Source: Apostichopus japonicus
Lineage: Eukaryota > Echinodermata > Holothuroidea > Aspidochirotida > Stichopodidae
NCBI RefSeq assembly: GCF_037975245.1
Contig: NC_092578.1
Span: 13,686,321 to 13,750,320 of the forward strand
Direction of reading: 5' to 3'
Length of the DNA: 64,000 nucleotides
The translations under genes and the position numbers were made by a program. Shown piece after piece: positions 25,786-39,837 of the stretch (position 1 is its first letter; each line of letters begins with the position of its first letter). The notes beneath the pieces are model-generated. The model worked only from the letters and a program-made list of their open reading frames with translations, had not been told where the DNA came from and did no database searches.

Positions 25786-27392
25786 TGTACATACGACACT
25801 GGCAGGATGCAATTTCTTTCCTTTAATTAAAGCTAAAGTCTGCGTTTGGCCATATATGCCTTTGCAGTGTCATCCTCCTGTACCAGTCTGAATTGTGCAC
25901 ATGTTGCAAAATAGATCTATAGAGAACTGTATACAATAATTCTATTGTACTCTACATACATCTCTGGATAAGCTATATGTTCAGTATCGTGTTTTGGCTG
26001 TTTTTGGTAGTTTGTGTCAACGTGTTGGTGTTCACAGTTAATTATGCCATGCTTTGTGTATTGACAATGGACCGAGCAGTTATCTATTTGGTTAGAAGCA
26101 CTTGGCTGGTTGCTCCTATTAGCAAGTGATTTATCTGTGTAATTATCCATTGCAGAAAAGTTTGTGTCCCACAAATTGAATGTAATATTTCTTTTATTGG
26201 TTTTACTTGAAATAAAATGAGATTTTATGCCAAATTCCATTGTTCCAATAAGCAATAGATCAATGATTTCAAGTAACTTCTCTTACATTTACAAACATGC
26301 AGACAAGCACCAGTATGAGAGCCAGGTTAGGCCCTGAGGTCAGTTATGTCACTGAACACCCTTTTTTTTGTGTCATATCCCAAATTGTATTATCTTGGAC
26401 CCCCATATTGTCTGCGAGGGCCCTGCAGACCCCCTCACCCTGACTACTCCTTCCGTCATGGCCGGGCCAAGCATGGTATCAATCAGATTGCCTATAGAAA
26501 TGAGTACAACCCAAAGTGCAACTGGAATATTTACACTAAACAGAGCAACAAGTGCCTTTAAAGTATACAGCTTTTCAGATATTACGAGTGCGAAATTGCG
26601 GTTTCCCAAATACAAGCAATGACTTGTCGCAGACATCCGGATGAATACGCATATGCTATCATGGTGCATCTGAATCTTTAATTACTTCAAGTTAACAGGA
26701 ACTCATTGATAATCAATGAAACGGCGAGGTTACGCTCGATGGGTTTCAAGCAGGTGTACATGTAATGTTCAAGTTTCTGTAGTAAAATGGATGCATTAAC
26801 AATGCTAGTGAGTTAATGATGTATACAAGAGACCAGCAGGAATCAACATTGATCAATAAAGAGATAACAAAATAATGAAGCTAAACATAGGGGGTACTAT
26901 GGCTAAGTACTAATATTATTAAAGATGAAAGACCAATATCAGAATGTCCATGTGCGTGTGAATTATTAAACTAGAGTCTGAAATTTATGTATGCTCACAC
27001 TTCTGCCATGACCAGGGGGAAGGGTTACCATGGTTTCATATTGTTGAATTTAACATATAAAACTGAATTTTGTATGCTGTTTGGTTGAATGAAAGGAATG
27101 AAATGGCAAAAAAATTTATATTGGCTTTTCGAAAGTAATTTTTATAATGCATATCTCAGGTTAGTATTAGTAATTGAAGTCATTTGTACTTCATCTTCTT
27201 ATTTAGAGTTAACATATTTCATTTGGTGTTATATTTGTTACTTACAAAAAATAATAATAATAATTATTATAATTATAATAACAAAAAGAATATTAATACC
27301 TGGCTCTTCTGTACTGTATGGTTGCTTAAATATTCCTGTTTTGTTGCTTTGTGTTAATAGTCTAATTCTGTTCTTTTTCTCTTTTATTTCAG

Positions 27393-27429
27393 AATTTCTT
27401 TTGGCAATGCGTCAACAATTCAGCTCCAG
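27393..27429 (+). CDS. RECK: RECK internal exon B: Trp-x-Cys and N-glycosylation site (partial gene)
   Basis: A very short 37-bp exon with strong signals: a CTTTTTCTCTTTTATTTCAG acceptor and a CAG|GTAAGT donor. It enters in phase 0 and leaves with one base. It encodes NFFWQCVNNSAP and the first base of an Asp codon completed by exon C. The Trp-x-Cys closes the first cysteine-knot module of RECK. NNS is an N-glycosylation sequon two residues after that Cys, the same offset as Asn86 of human RECK, which I recall as a glycosylated residue linked to control of MMP-9. All three frames of so short an exon are open, so the phase is fixed by joining with exons A and C. Only this phase gives the Cys-Pro-x6-Trp-x-Cys pattern. 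Confidence 0.85.
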
Positions 27430-27858
27430 GTAAGTTCATTTGTTGAATTGTGTGAATTATAGAAACTGATGGATGGATGGCAAGGCCTATTGTACACAAC
27501 ATAGCTGACAGTAGAACAAGAGTGGGAGGGGTAGGGGAGGGGGGGGTCAAATGATATGGGTTAAAAGTAATTATTCCACACATGCTCAAGATCAAGTCAT
27601 TCCATTGTAGAAACATGGGTTACATCTGGTAATTGTTCGGTGGTTAAATTTGGAATTGGGATATTATAATGTTTAAGCTGATGAGAACAAATTTTTGTTT
27701 TGTACTTGTACTCAGGGGGGGGCGATTTGTTTCAAATATTGGGGGGGGACATTTGCTCGGATGCAGGCGCGTAGCAACTTTCATCCCCCAAATTGTTCGC
27801 GAGCTTTGTGATTTTAGTATACATATATATATATATATAAATATATACTTGAAAACGT

Positions 27859-27956
27859 AATGAGAAGGAAAATCCAGAACAGTGAAAAAACTTCCAGCCT
27901 CCACCGGGATTCGAACCCGGGAAGTTTTTTCACTGTTCTGGATTTTCCTTCTCATT
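27859..27956. repeat. Perfect 36-bp-arm hairpin with a tRNA B-box loop
   Basis: Arms 27859-27894 and 27921-27956 are exact reverse complements (AATGAGAAGGAAAATCCAGA... / ...TTCCTTCTCATT). The 26-base loop (27895-27920) reads, on the minus strand, CCGGGTTCGAATCCCGG followed by TGGAGGCTG. It contains a consensus Pol III B-box (GGTTCGAATCC) inside its own CCGGG/CCCGG stem. AT-dinucleotide runs border it on both sides. It is probably a foldback derived from a tRNA-related SINE, but no A-box is visible. Confidence 0.85.
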
Positions 27957-29949
27957 TAATTATATATATTTATTTGCCTTTGAAATTTGATTGGTTCTAA
28001 AGCGTGGGAATCATGACAAGAGTATTTCTTCGATGTAGAGATTGATCAGGATGAGGATAGAGGAAGTAGTGTGGGTGGGGGGTTGGGGGGGGTTGGGTTG
28101 GTATATAATATGTTGGAGTCATTATTTGCATACATGTATACAAACTGTTTTAGTTATTATTCTAAATTGGTTTGGAACTACCTGCAAGATAGTTTCCTGT
28201 GTACAGTGAAAGTTATACCGTTTTATCCAGCAGAGCTATATAAATTGCCACGGTCCCAAAGTAAAGACCTTAACTTGTCTGAGGTCTCTTCCTCCTTCAC
28301 ACCATATCTGAGTAATTCCGGAGGCATTTGTCACCAACCAACCTAAATACTTGCCACGTATATATGCCCCAGTCTTGTCTCAGTGCTGCGAGTGGTCAAA
28401 CATTTCCCAAACTGTGACAGTTTTCTAAGAGTATCTATACAGACCATCTTTTAAAATAACACCTTTGGTTTAATTGGTGGTAAAGTGTCTATTGTCAGCT
28501 TAACCTTGGACTTGAGTTTTGCCAGCAGCCTGTTGTCTTTTACCACAATTCGTTTTAAAACTTGAGAACTGGTAACTTACCTTTTACTTCACCAAAGGTA
28601 TAAAAGCTTCCTCACCTTATTATTGTGTTTGGCTCCGTACCTGAGGTGGCGACACCTTCTTTCGCAGGATGGAACTGTTAAAATTTTGAGGGTGTAAAAT
28701 ACATGCCGGGACTAAAAGACTAAAACAACCAACCCCTATGCACCCTCCACACCACCATAAAGGAAACTAGGCTGTGCTATGTATATGGACAAAGTGAGGT
28801 TAATTTCTGTGGTGATCTAGTATGCATAACCATGACTACCATTAAAGAAATAGTGATGACAAAAAAGAAATGGAAATGTAGATCTCGGCCAGTCCTGTGA
28901 GCAAAGGTCCTTGAAAATGCATCTAGGCTTGGAATAATTTAGTGTTCACATTTTGTGTATAGCAGTTTTCAAGGCTCTTATTTTGGTCACTGATAAAATA
29001 ATATGGTTCCTATCTACAAAATGCACACTAGATACATCCTTGCACTTATATAGCAATTTTCCTGCCTTTTTCTGTGTAGCATTTTGCGATACCGGATAAA
29101 TCATCCCTGTGTCACAATATGTGGCACTTGTGTAGCAATTTGACCAATGTTGCATCATGTTTTGGTATATATATATGGAATACCGCATAAATTTGATCTA
29201 TACCATTACTTTAAACTTAAAATATAAAAAATGCTTACATAGCATTGGCTGTCATTCATTGGTGGAATTTATTTTTAGTTTACCAAGGCTGTGTGAGTAA
29301 TTGTTTTCTGGATGTTGGGTTCCCATGCATGTAAGGTAAAAAATTTGAGGTGACAATCGAGGTAGGGGTGATATATTTCTAGGCAATTTCTGCAAGCTTC
29401 TTTGATTCTAAGTTTATTTACTTGCTTTTCCTTCTCCTTGGTATTACGAACATATCAGCATACTGTACTGCTCGATGTCTTATGTTCTTTTCCGCACAAT
29501 TATTTCTCGGACTTGTGCACAACACTGCCAGCTTCGCGCACACTGGTTTTGCTCGATGTGATATCATTCAATCCAATATTTTTTAATCTAATTCCTCCGC
29601 CTTTTTGCCCCTGAACGTGCAGACATTTTCAATTTTTCAAGGATACGTAGCAATAACATATTAAATTATATTCTCGAAAATTAAGTAGAGTGTGATGAAA
29701 GCCTTGTGGAGCAGAAAATTACAGGCAAAATGACAATATAATGAATTGTAAGGAATGAATAGGGTACTGTCTGAACGATATTGTCTTCGGTGTAAAATGG
29801 GTACTTGGTTGCAATTATCTGATACCAGTCGGGCATGTACGTCGTAGCTGGGAGACAATTGGTTATATCACAAAGATTTATAAACTCCTGGTGGCAACCT
29901 TGGCAATTCATATCAATTGACAATTTTTTGTTTGCCAAATTACTTTTCA

Positions 29950-29961
29950 GGGGGGGGGGGG
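29950..29961 (+). repeat. Poly(G)12 tract
   Basis: Run of 12 G followed by a G-rich stretch to about 29980. Confidence 0.95.
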
Positions 29962-31369
29962 TTGGAAGGGAAGGAGGGGATAAAGCTCAAATATTAAATA
30001 AAGTTGTTAACTTTATAAAGTAATTTTTGTTGTTTCATGTGGAATATATTTGATATGCAAAAGATAATGACATAAGATTCATGTGTTTTATTAAAACTGT
30101 GGGAGAATGTACAGGATATGCAGCAGACTACCAGTATGTGAACATGTTGTATAAATATCACTCAATTAGTGCATGAGCAAGATAAGGTTTGACTTGTAAT
30201 TGTGAAAAGTAAATAACAAGTGTTTTTATTGCACACAGTTGCCTGTAAAATTTCTAATCAACAACAAGTGTATTATATTACTTTTACTTGTTCTAGAATA
30301 TTCAGTAATATTTGTTAAGTCCTTCAACTTCTTGAAGATCTGTCTATCCCAGGTTTTAGCAAGCCTATATATAAAATTCCACTCCATTGCAAGGGTGATG
30401 TAACTGAAAGTTTGCTTTAAATAGTACTGGAATGAGCTAGAAGGAGGGAGAGGGGTGTGTGTTGGGGGGAGGGGGTAAGCAGATGCGGACTGTAGGACTG
30501 TTGGGTGAACACAGGAAGTAGGCATTCGGAATATTTCTTTTTGAGTTCTTATAGATATCAAATTCTGTTCACCATCTATGATGTCATAGAAACAGTTTTC
30601 AAATGTACTTCGACTGAACTTTAATACCTCCCAAAATTATGTCTTAATTTTCTGATATGCCTAGCTTGAACAAAACTTACATTTCAGTAATACGTTTAAG
30701 GGGTAATTGTTAATTCCTTAAGTTCATATAAATCTTGTCCCCTGGTTACTAACCCTTGTGCTGCCCTCATTATAGTTCAACATCAAACCCTGAAGCCTTG
30801 TTTGTTTTTCATGGAAGCTTTTTATAAATGTGTAAGAATAATTTTTTCTACCCTCCTTTTTTTTTCTTTTTCTGCCTTGCTCAAGATTGCATGACATGAA
30901 TATACTTTGCCCTAGGCTCATCACTTTAGCAAGCAAATATATTCTACCAATAATTTCCACATTAATATTGCTTTTTCATCTACTTTACAAACGATCCGTC
31001 CCACGGATTATATTTCCCCGGAGACCTCCTCCTGCAGTGGGTCTTTCATCTTCTTTTTTTCCTTTCTCAGGGACGTACGTACGACTCTGTGCAAGAGTTT
31101 CCCCCGTGAAAGTGTTAATAGATGACATCAAATAAATATCAGAGATTTTTCTCTTATTTTCCTTTTTTTGATATTTGCAAAGATTGGATGATTCCTCGTT
31201 TGTGAATGGTTAAGTTGCCGCTCTTCCTTTGGTAATGACTCGCAGCCTTAGGCTTGCTTATTATCTCATTTTTCAAAAACAAGGATACAACAGTGTCTAG
31301 ATGAGGAGGGTGGACCTCTTCAAATGAGGAATACAAATTGCATCCATGCGATCTTGAACTCTGGAGAAT

Positions 31370-31560
31370 TCTCGTTTGAAGAAAAGAAAGGGATCCGACA
31401 TTGCGGCAAAGTTAATGTCGTCTCCGCTTTTTCTTGTTCTTTTGGCGATTCATAATGAGAATCCTGGCCTCACTGCCAAAGGATGCATTCGGTTAATTTA
31501 GTTCATTAACAGTCGTCTTCCACTACATCATCCTTCCAAAATCTCAAAGTGAAATGAACT
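31370..31560. other. Non-repetitive block, candidate conserved non-coding element
   Basis: About 190 bp of balanced composition with no repeats, including GTTAATTTAGTTCATTAAC near 31491, a near-palindrome with homeodomain-type cores. Regulatory role is inferred only from composition. Confidence 0.2.
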
Positions 31561-31968
31561 TTTCTCTCTTATAATTTTAAATTTGCGACAAAAGTGAGAG
31601 AGAAAAAACATTACAAAAGAAACGTAAATAAGGAGCTCTCAGAATAGCTTTTGTTTACATAAGTTTTCAAAGAGAAAAGTAACTTTTCGATAGTTCATTC
31701 TGGAAGAAAGAAAGAACAGGTGACAAATCTTGTAACCATCGTTCAACCAGAGAACTGATATATTAATTCACTCAACATTCTAAGAACTAGGCTTATACTC
31801 TGCAGTCACGGTGTCTCTAATCTTTTGTGTATTATGAATGCCACTTGATTATAACATGCAATGTAAGTGCCTCAATGCATCGTTCTGTTATTTGTGCCTC
31901 CTCTCACACTTTCTATGAAAAAAAGAACGTTTACCAAGAAGAATAGACTTGTCCTCCCTCTTACCTCT

Positions 31969-31982
31969 CCCCCCCCCCCCCC
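31969..31982. repeat. Poly(C)14 tract
   Basis: Run of 14 C in a CT-rich context. Confidence 0.95.
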
Positions 31983-34900
31983 TCCTATCTCCCTGACACA
32001 ATTTCCTAGTGAAACACTCTAAATGGTAAAAATCAAGTTACGTTATATTTTGACTCAGAATGTCGGTCAATAACTTTACTCTTGTATGCTCTCCTCTACG
32101 ATCGTTCATGAGCATTTTGCCGAAAATTTTTGACCTTTATCCTTTGGCCAAAGGGGGATTCACAATAGCTAGGGGTCAAGGGATTTGGAAGGATTGACCA
32201 GCTCAGGTCAAATTGGATCCCATAATGACAGAATGACATCTTCAGAATGGCTTCATTGTGGTCCAAATCAAATTTATGACTGGCACAAGGGGTACAGTAG
32301 GTCAAAAGTTCTTGGAGCTGGGGAAAAACAAAACTCCTTTGTAAAATGGTCACACTGCCTTCTATATTATTTTTACAGATTATTTCAAACAGACATCTTC
32401 ACTGTGTTGTTTACTAATCTGGTAATAAAAGACACACATAAATATATATATACAGTGCGCTCTAATACCTTAACAAAAGATTATTTGTGTAGAGATTGGT
32501 ACTGGTTGCTAATTTGTGGATATGTTCAGTACTGTCGTTATACACTGTAGTTCTTGTTAATACCATAAAAATAAATATAGGAGACTACTGCCACTTCCCC
32601 ACCACTTGTATATGATTTTACCATTGCCGAACTAAATATAACACTGGGACTTGATGTCCTACTCAAAGGGTAATATTCCAATATGTGATTTGATACTTGT
32701 GGTTAAGTTTCAAATCAATTTGAAGTTTCTTAAAGTTTTCTCTGACAGTCCCAACTTTGAAAATGGAGGTTTAAGTTTCATGGAAAAGAGAACGAAGCAA
32801 GAGACAAGGTATCATACAAGTATGCAGGTTGACAACTAATTATTTCAGGCCACTTTATGTTTTGGTCACCTTAATTACCTCTAGGCAACTGTGACAACCT
32901 CCTACCTTATAAGTACTATATATTCAAAGCATATTCAAAGCTATAACAAATCCTGTAGACGTACTGTTAATAAACACACCATTCAGTAGGAAGCAGTGTT
33001 TTCTACCAGGTGTATACTACACACATTTCAAGGACAAGCAGTCTATACTTTACTGCAGTTTAGGTCCATCAAGTAATAAGTTGTTATTTAGTGAGCCATT
33101 ACGGGTTTACATGAGATGGAGTGGACACATGCCAACCCATCATAATGTGTGGTACATGGTTTTGTCTATATACACACAGTCGAAAAAGAACCCACTAAGT
33201 ATTTTTGAAAGCCGACGAAGTTATCATCGACATCGGGCGATGATGACAACAGGATGACGACGATGACCTCTAGTTGTAATCCAGGATCAGTTTTTTATAA
33301 CCAGTGGAATTTAGTTCAATTCACCTGGAAATGAGGTTAATATATTCCATATATTGCAGTATTGGTAATCCCCCAGGTGTAAACTGCTTTTAACAAACAG
33401 GCTACTGCTGGTATATAACACTCATGGTTGGTACTTTATCCCAGCTGGTTCTCAGCACTGCCTATCATACCAGGGAAATCCAAAGCCTAGAGTAAATAAT
33501 CATTCCGGTTTCAGGTTAAACAATTTCAGGGGTCTAGTGTCAAGAGATTTTAATGACACATTGGGGAGAACTTGTCCTCATACCAGGTTTGAACCTGAGA
33601 ATCGGTCAGGTGACCCAGGTTATTCAAGCAGAGGGGTAACGAGAGTGTAAAGAGTGGTTCTCTTTTAGGTCTGTTTAATACATGGTCTGATTCTGATTTG
33701 GACAGACAAATTGTCTCAATTTGTGGGTTTTATAGGCTTTGAAGATGTATAATTTATGTGTCATTATTAAACACACAATTTGGAACATTAATGTATGTAA
33801 ACTGTGAAAGTGGACAGTTTGGAATAATAAATCAGAAGTGCCTTCTAAATAATATTATGCAAATCCTGTAAGGTAGCAGTTTAAAAATTTGGAATTGTCT
33901 CCAAAATATGTTATAGATAATGGCCAAAATGTTCAGTTTAGGTACACTTTACAGAAGCTAGACTCTGTTACGCTTTACACAGGTTACATTTGTCACTGGC
34001 TGCATGCAGCTAGGGCGTGGAAGCATTAGTTACATTATGTTTTTCCTATTTTTAAAAACAAAAATCATTGCCAAATTTTCACAAATTCTGATGTCTGGAA
34101 AAATTTGGAGGGTACGTGACAGGAGAAAAAGTTAACAAAATAGTTTCAAAGTTTCTTATATTTTGAAAATATTGAAACTTTAAGAGTAGAAAATTGAAAG
34201 CCCCCCCTTCCCCCCAAAGGAGGAAGTTCTTTTGATGGTATAGAATTATTACTATGTGTGAGTACAATGTTTTACTTCTCGGAGGAATAAGCAGACAGTG
34301 ACTAAAAAGTGGACCAGTTTCTGAGCTTTCATCTTCTGTATTTGTCTATCACAGTGAAATATGAAGCACACAAAGAACGTTGATGGTCAAGGGCCTCCTT
34401 CGAAATATTGTAATCATTCTTTGCATTTCAATTCCTGGTCAGGTTGTGAGGAGGATCAACTAGATTTTAATCTTTGTCAATTGTAGTAGTATCCCCCTAC
34501 AGCAGTCTTCTGGTCAGGCCACTGCCCTCCCCGCCCTTGTAAAAGCAACAACAAAGAGAGAAAGAGAAAAAAAAAGGATGTTCTTTCAAAAGTGATTGAA
34601 TTGGATAGTAGATCTTTTGAGCTACTATACAAGCCATCATTACCACAAACATTTAGAAGCCATTGAACTCTAAGAGTGAATAGAATGTATAGATGAGAGG
34701 TGTGACCTTAGAAGACCCATTTGCTTGTCAATCAACTAAGACAAGCCTTGCCAGGGTAAGGATGGGGAACTTGAGACTATTCAGAGAGGACAGATTCACA
34801 GCCAGTTATAAGCTAATTCTTCTATTGTAGTACAGTCTACCTGGTAGTAGTAATACTACCTACATTGGTTAAGTTCAATATTCTCATTGTAGCCTGATGT

Positions 34901-37900
34901 CTTGAGAAGAATGTAACATGTGTGTTTGAAAAAAAAAATATGTGTTGAAAAGTAGCTAAATTGAGTTTCTTATTAAAGTGTATCCATACAGCAATGCTCC
35001 TCAACTTTGTAAATCACAGAAATTTGATATTGGTAGGATAGGTAGGTGGTAATTGAGATAATGACAGCCTTGTATTATTCTCTCAGCAAATGTTTCAAGG
35101 TCATCATCATCGTCAGTATCTCCTCACAGATTTTAGCAAGCTAAATATTCCTAGAAGTTTTTGAAAGTATATATCTTTCCGTAGAGTTTTGGATCCTTGG
35201 AGTTATTGCAAGCCATCGAGGATTGTTAGAAATAGACAAATAGATATGAATTATTTAAGCGTGGAGTCACCTGTTATTAGACTGGCAGTTAATAACAATA
35301 CTTGTTGAAGCAGGACTGGCCAATATTTGACATTCTAGCATATCTGGCGGCTATACTGGCAAACTTTATAGGACAGATAATTTCAGACTTAATTGTATGC
35401 ATCCCAACCATTAAAATTTTTGTTGTTGCTAAATGTATTTGTTACTTGAGGATTAAACCCTTAAGAAACACTTTTTGATGTTTTCATATATGATACTTTA
35501 CCACCCACACTTTAGTATCCTGGATAGGATAAGTAAAAAATATCCTTATGTCTGGGGGTGGGGGGGGGAGGTGGGGGAGCGGAAGAGGTCATCAGTAAAA
35601 CCTGATTATGCTAGAAAGTAACTATAAAGTTAACTGTGTCCCAGCTCCAACCATCTATACACTGTCACTTGGAATAATAAATATCGGTCATCTAATTGTC
35701 TTAGTTAATACTTTCTGAATGTGTGATATTAATCTAATATGGGGGGGGGGGAGGGTGAAAGATATTTAAAATACTTTAGAGCTGGTATAGCATGTTAAAA
35801 CTGGTGGGAGAAGGGGGAGGGAGACGGTAGGGAAGGCTATACCGATGACTTATAGGTTTAAGATCTGGTGCATTATGAATTATTATTTGATTATTACATA
35901 ATGTTAATAGTTACTCCTCTCATCAACCTGGCCTCAGCATTACCTGTAAAGCTAGTCCAATGTCTACCATGCTGAGATCATTTCAGTTGAGTACTTGTCT
36001 TAGGTCCTGAAGACTCCAAGTTATAACAGATCTAGTTCAACTTTCTAGCACAAATTATGGGTTGTTGCATACATACTATATAGACTATCTTGATTCTGTT
36101 TTAATTCTGTCCTGCTATGAACCCTCTCTGAATCTCGGACAGACTAAAAAAGACAGAAAACAAAATAAAACAAAATAGAAAGAGATTGTTTTAAAATCTG
36201 GAAGAAATCCATCATTGCCAAAGGAAATTATGATCATTTCCTCAAAAACAAAATTAAAAAATTCAGGAAACCACAAAATTAGGACAAATTTAAAGCTTTA
36301 TCTGTGATCTGTTTTTGTCAAACAGAAGAAGAAACAGGGAAATTGTGGATGACTCTGCCTGAGGAATTTTGTCATTTAGCCATTAGAGGCAGAAGAAGAA
36401 GAAAAAGAAGAGTTAAACATTAGGCTGCTAGCTAGGGTTCTGTTCATGTGGCAAAATAGGAAACCAGGACGATAAAAAAAGTCAAAAACAAATTTTGGAA
36501 AGCTTAAAAGACCTGTGTCACAAATATAGCTGCAAAACTTTGTTTTTCAATCTTTTGGGGTATTTATCTATAATTCTGTTTCAATGAGCCAAAGCATAAT
36601 AAGTTGAAGAAGAGAGGAACTGAATGCCGTAGAGATAATAGGGATTTTACTTGTAGGAGTAGCTCTGAAAAATATTGGGGGACAGGGGTTAGAGGGCACA
36701 TCAAACCTATTTCTTTGTCATTTTTTTAGAGATAAGCTGACCCCCCAAAAATTTGTTTTGAGAGAAAACAAACTTGTGTATGGGGGGGGGGGGTGGAGGG
36801 GAGAGGGATTTGATATCATAATTTGTGAAATTCCTTGAATTTGGTTGGAAATAATAAAAAAATCCTCACCTCCCCTTTGAGAAATTGTTATATATGAGTA
36901 TGCCTGGTTACACATTGTTTAATTACAAAATTGTGCTACATTTTACAAAAAATTTATGCTGAACATTTTTCCACTTTCTTTCCTACAAATATTTGAAATT
37001 TCTTTTTCCTTCCAATTCTTTCCCCAAGATCCTCCAAAATCTTTTGGCTACCCTATGAATAATGATATGGATTGCGAAGTCCCTCTTTGAATACCAGGGG
37101 TTGTTTCTGCCTGGCATCTTTCTATAACCTGTTTACATGCATATATATGCAGTGACTGGATAAAGATTCTACACACACACACACATTTATGCTTCCCATG
37201 CAGCTGGAAGCTTATTCAAATTTTCATTGCAAGGTCTTACATTTTGTCAATGATAAATGGAAGAATATAGATTGTTTGTGGAGTGTGTGATTTGTCTAAA
37301 ATGCCCCCCTCGAAATACCACAGTATATATATACCAATACGTTGGATGTGTACTTATCCTGCTAGCTTCTTTCAGGGTGAAGTTTTAGGTACACATTGGC
37401 CATTAGAAGGGTCCTTGTTCAGCTCCCATTCTTCTTAATGGGTATTCCATTGTCCTTTGAAATAGAGGGCATGGAAGACTCACTTATTACACAGAGGCCT
37501 TCTTAGAGTCTTCTTTACATAGCAAGCAAGATTTTGTATTTCTTGGTAAACATGGACGTAACTGGTATATTTTATAGTACGTAGTAGTACTGTTATGCAC
37601 AGACTTGCTGTTCTGATACCTACCTTAGTAATTTATAGATGGGAAATGGTAGCAATAGCTATTTTATGCAGAGAGACCACTATAAAGATAGTTCAGAAGG
37701 AGGAAGATAAGGGGAGTAGGAGGGGAGGGACTGGATGCTCGGGAAGTATTTTGGCAAACCTAATCTCAAGTGAGATTAGAATAGTCGACTTGTGAGTTTT
37801 ACAGACATAGGTACTAAAGTTCTATCATGTCTAAAACAAATATCTACTGCACCTTTCTGACAGACCTACTAGAGAGAATTATTTAAGGAGCTTTGAGGAG

Positions 37901-38569
37901 GGATTGAGGGCAGCATATATATACCAGTATCCCAGGGTAAATTACCCTACGAAATTACTCAAGGAGAACCAAAATAATTATGTTGATTTTACCCAGAAGT
38001 TGGTTTTAAACAAAGAGACCTCAGTCGGGTCTATTCCAAACTGTACCGTATTATCTGACCATTGTCACATTCCTAGCATATTTTAGGATTTATTTTAAGT
38101 AGGCCAATATATCGATTGTCATTTACGGTCAGTGTCCCAAACAACAGAATCTCCCCATTTTAACTTCAACATGTCTAATTCTCCAACATGGCAGCAGAAG
38201 AGATAAACATCTTTGAGACAGGAAGCTTTATGAAGTCATCAACCTCTTTTAAAAGTCGATCTTGGTGGAGATAAGGTGACATGAGTCTTTGAGGGTGGAT
38301 ATATAAGACCTGGAGGAGATCATTGCCCTAACACCTGCATCACATATGGTCGGGCTTGCCAGAGAAATGATCCACATACTACTAAAACAAAGAATGTTTG
38401 ACAGGTCGCATCCTTCAAATGATTTATGAAAGATAGAGTGCGGGGATGGGGGGGGGGGGTGGGGGATGGCATAAACCTAAAATTAGGCCAAACATGCAAA
38501 GAAGAATAATCACAGTAATGCTCACAACTCAATTTTATCAAATGTTAGAATGTGTGATCAGCTTTCAGA

Positions 38570-38812
<243 letters not shown>

Positions 38813-39028
38813 TTATAATAGTACTGATGGTGGTATAAACCGGGCTCTGCTTTGGAGGTAGCAGCTCCCTGGTATAAATGTCACCATGGTATCTCTGCTT
38901 GTGGTACCTTGCTCCTTCAGAGGATTAGAAAATCATTAGAGAAATGTTAAAGTATATTGGCAGAGTAGTTGAGGTGATCTTGCATTATTTGTTAACATAT
39001 CACCTTAACTGAGAGTCATGATCTTGAA

Positions 39029-39041
39029 GGGGGGGGGGGGG
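39029..39041 (+). repeat. Poly(G)13 tract
   Basis: Run of 13 G followed by TGAGGGTGA. Confidence 0.95.
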
Positions 39042-39180
39042 TGAGGGTGATTGGGTGATTGACATCTCTGGTAGGGAATATCTATTTGTGGGGTGTTACC
39101 AGTGTGCTTCTTTTGTGAAATTCTTTGTTTTAAACTCTATTTTGCCAGTCATTTGTGCTCACATAGGGATTATGTACTGG

Positions 39181-39272
39181 ATAGGAAGGGGGAGGGATAG
39201 GTATAGGAAGGGGGAGGGAAAGGAAAAGGTAGGGAGGGGAGGAAGACTAAGGGAAGGGGAAGCAGGTGGAGA
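39181..39272 (+). repeat. Purine-rich (GGGGGAGGGA) tract
   Basis: About 90 bp almost entirely A/G, with an imperfect internal duplication ATAGGAAGGGGGAGGG at 39181 and 39203. Low complexity, potential quadruplex or triplex former. Confidence 0.85.
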
Positions 39273-39773
39273 GTTAGACTGGAAATTGAAGAGTAGTGGC
39301 ATGTTACATGTAAAGGATTAACTTTGGAGAAGATCATATTAAGTAAGTGAACCATGTAAGTTAGATAGATAGCCTAGTGCCATAACTTACAATTACAATC
39401 CCCACCCCCCTCACCCCACCCCCATTTGACAGCTAGTGGCTAGCGTCATTTGGATATAAGTTTCTGAAGGTCTTTCTGTCAACGACACAATAATTATCCT
39501 ACTTATTCATATAGGTTAAATTCAATGGTTTTCATGTATATATGTCGCTGGCAAAATTCCATATAGTCATCATCCTGCAAACATTTAATGTTGTCAATTA
39601 GTATAGTAACTTGTTTAATATTGTCAACAATTTTTATCATATAATCACCACTAGTTGAATTCTAAAAACATCCGTTTTTTTTCAAAAGATGATTTGGTAT
39701 GAACCATGATCTTAACAGCACTCATTTAACCACATCTTCACTCACTAATAGCCATAGGCAATGTTCTCATTCT

Positions 39774-39837
39774 GTGAAGGATATATATGGAAAAGAAAGT
39801 GCATTTCTTTGGTCATGCTAATGCACTTTTCCTTCAC
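39774..39837. repeat. 64-bp miniature inverted repeat, first copy
   Basis: GTGAAGGATATATATGGAAA at the left and TTTTCCTTCAC at the right form imperfect arms, with AAAGTGCATT / AATGCACTTTT as the inner stem. A related sequence starts at 49850. Confidence 0.6.

Larger units (their letters stand above)
19048..27392 (+). other. RECK: RECK intron A (8,345 bp)
   Basis: Phase-0 intron starting GTAAGA at 19048 and ending TTTTATTTCAG at 27392. Contents: a 28-29-bp minisatellite from about 19229 to 19828, C-rich and G-rich runs (21530-21560, 20795-20820, 23863-23885), a compound foldback element (24789-25785) containing a SINE-like tail (25439-25525), a possible conserved block near 24120-24300, and an AT-rich remainder. 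No additional exon is needed, because the protein is continuous across it. Confidence 0.8.

Noticed and set aside
26368-26669. Overlapping open frames on both strands with a hydrophobic minus-strand product
   Set aside because: I considered a gene fragment or pseudogene because three frames are open together, but no family was recognised and no splice signals fit.
32185-32550. 121-codon + strand frame
   Set aside because: No domains, no splice context, and inside an intron; length is within chance expectation for this much sequence.
33580-33600. tRNA-like B-box (GGTTCAAACCT on the minus strand)
   Set aside because: Imperfect and without an A-box or cloverleaf; too weak to list as an RNA gene or SINE.
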